In this document: positions 5,549 to 5,879 of the stretch, one piece after another | How positions within the stretch are numbered: the first letter of the stretch is position 1 | How the letters are laid out: each line of letters starts with the position of its first letter | DNA from: Clostridia bacterium | GTDB lineage: Bacteria; Bacillota; Clostridia; Christensenellales; Borkfalkiaceae | NCBI GenBank assembly: GCA_021205485.1 | Contig: JAJPXK010000148.1 | Span: 1-5,879 of the forward strand | Direction of reading: 5' to 3' | Length of the DNA stretch: 5,879 bases | Notes under the pieces: model-generated | What the model saw: the letters and a program-made list of their open reading frames with translations, nothing else | What the model was told of the DNA's origin: nothing | Databases searched by the model: none | Position numbers and translations under genes: made by a program

Positions 5549-5829
5549 TTATGCGGGAAGATCATCATTCAACGGACGGATTGCTACCGTTTTTGCTTTC
5601 GACTTTTCCTCATTTTCATCATCCGTCTCAGAATTCATTTTTATGAAATTCTCTAGTCCGCGGGCTAAGTCTTCTCTGCCAAATTCCATCATGTTAAATT
5701 CATTAAAGAAATAATACCACGCTGTGGCGTCATTATTTTGAGATGCCAAGCGATACTGTAAAAGCTGTAAGGTGCCTAACTCTTCTATGTATGTGTCATG
5801 TTCAAATATGCGCTCACCCAGAGGATTAA
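5549..5829 (-). pseudogene. Unknown small protein, 5' end removed by IS insertion
   Basis: The frame is open from the IS junction to TAA at 5549-5551, leaving about 92 residues. It reads NPLGERIFEHDTYIEELGTL at the junction. A helical, aromatic-rich segment follows (QYRLASQNNDATAWYYFFNE), then FNMMEFGREDLARGLENF and an acidic, lysine-containing tail (MNSETDDENEEKSKAK). It ends in PLNDDLPA. I do not recognise a family. The coding character continues right up to the TTAA target site, and no ATG, GTG or usable ribosome binding site precedes the TTG at 5749. The real start was therefore probably upstream and was separated by the right IS. Inside the IS this frame meets a TAA after a few codons, so no fusion is expected. 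It lies in the same direction as the sigma gene, about 72 bases ahead, and may once have been in its operon. Confidence 0.65.
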
Positions 5830-5879
5830 GGAAGCGCTGATTTAATCCGTTTTATGTACCGGCTATTTCAAAAAAGCAG
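5826..5879. repeat. Right arm of 54-bp inverted repeat (TTAA plus IS end)
   Basis: This is the reverse complement of 108-161 with one mismatch in 54. TTAA at 5826-5829 is the likely target duplication; the remaining 50 bases are IS end. The window stops while the match is still running. Confidence 0.95.
5830..5879 (+). mobile_element. 5' end of a second IS5-family copy (partial, right copy)
   Basis: The element begins GGAAGCGCTGATTTAATCCG at 5830 and runs off the right edge in the opposite orientation to the left copy. Only the non-coding terminal 50 bp are visible, so the transposase is not seen. By comparison with the left copy, the promoter and transposase should follow just outside the window. 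It interrupts the small gene at 5549-5829. Confidence 0.75.

Noticed and set aside
5755..5770. Possible frameshift at the repeated TTACAG in the IS-truncated gene
   Set aside because: On careful reading the run has four T and the frame continues intact (LQLLQYRLA).
108..5879. Site-specific invertible segment with dedicated recombination sites
   Set aside because: The 54-bp inverted repeats are explained by IS ends with a transposase start and TTAA. No invertase gene is present.
1..5879. CRISPR array, tRNA or rRNA genes
   Set aside because: No regularly spaced direct repeats, cloverleaf with CCA-like end or rRNA motifs were seen on either strand.

Overview
The window looks like a piece of a phage-derived or other integrated element in a Gram-positive anaerobe, most likely a Clostridia/Lachnospiraceae-type gut bacterium. 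That placement is inference from strong AGGAGG-type ribosome binding sites, moderate GC content, intrinsic terminators with U-tracts and the protein families present. All genes between the two edges are on the minus strand, so transcription runs from high to low coordinates.

Edges. Both ends are the 5' ends of the same insertion-sequence type, apparently IS5 family, in opposite orientation. The left copy (1-157) reads leftwards and carries the first 21 codons of its transposase. The right copy (5830-5879) reads rightwards and shows only its terminal 50 bp. The two ends match over 53 of 54 bp once an adjoining TTAA, a likely target duplication, is included. The 5.7 kb between them is therefore bracketed by inverted IS copies.

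Right part (5829 to 3058, in transcription order). First comes a small acidic-tailed protein whose 5' end was cut off by the right IS. A sigma-70 family factor follows, with regions 2.2-2.4, 3 and 4 visible but no recognisable region 1.2/2.1. After it lie an intrinsic terminator, a three-armed inverted-repeat array and a near-consensus sigma-A promoter. These lead into a DGQHR-domain (DndB-like) protein of 423 residues and a 90-residue unknown protein, ending in a hairpin terminator. No other phosphorothioation or deazaguanine modification genes are in the window.

Middle (2913 to 2339). A small zinc-ribbon-like protein has its own strong terminator. About 260 bp without a convincing gene follow, rich in inverted repeats and holding a candidate promoter for the next operon.

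Left part (2338 to 167). A three-gene operon encodes an 82-residue unknown protein, an SNF2/DEAH helicase and a coiled-coil phage protein resembling Gp157. The helicase is broken by one in-frame amber codon between motifs V and VI. With the IS-truncated gene, the incomplete sigma factor and the flanking IS copies, this suggests a decaying element, although amber readthrough is an alternative for the helicase.
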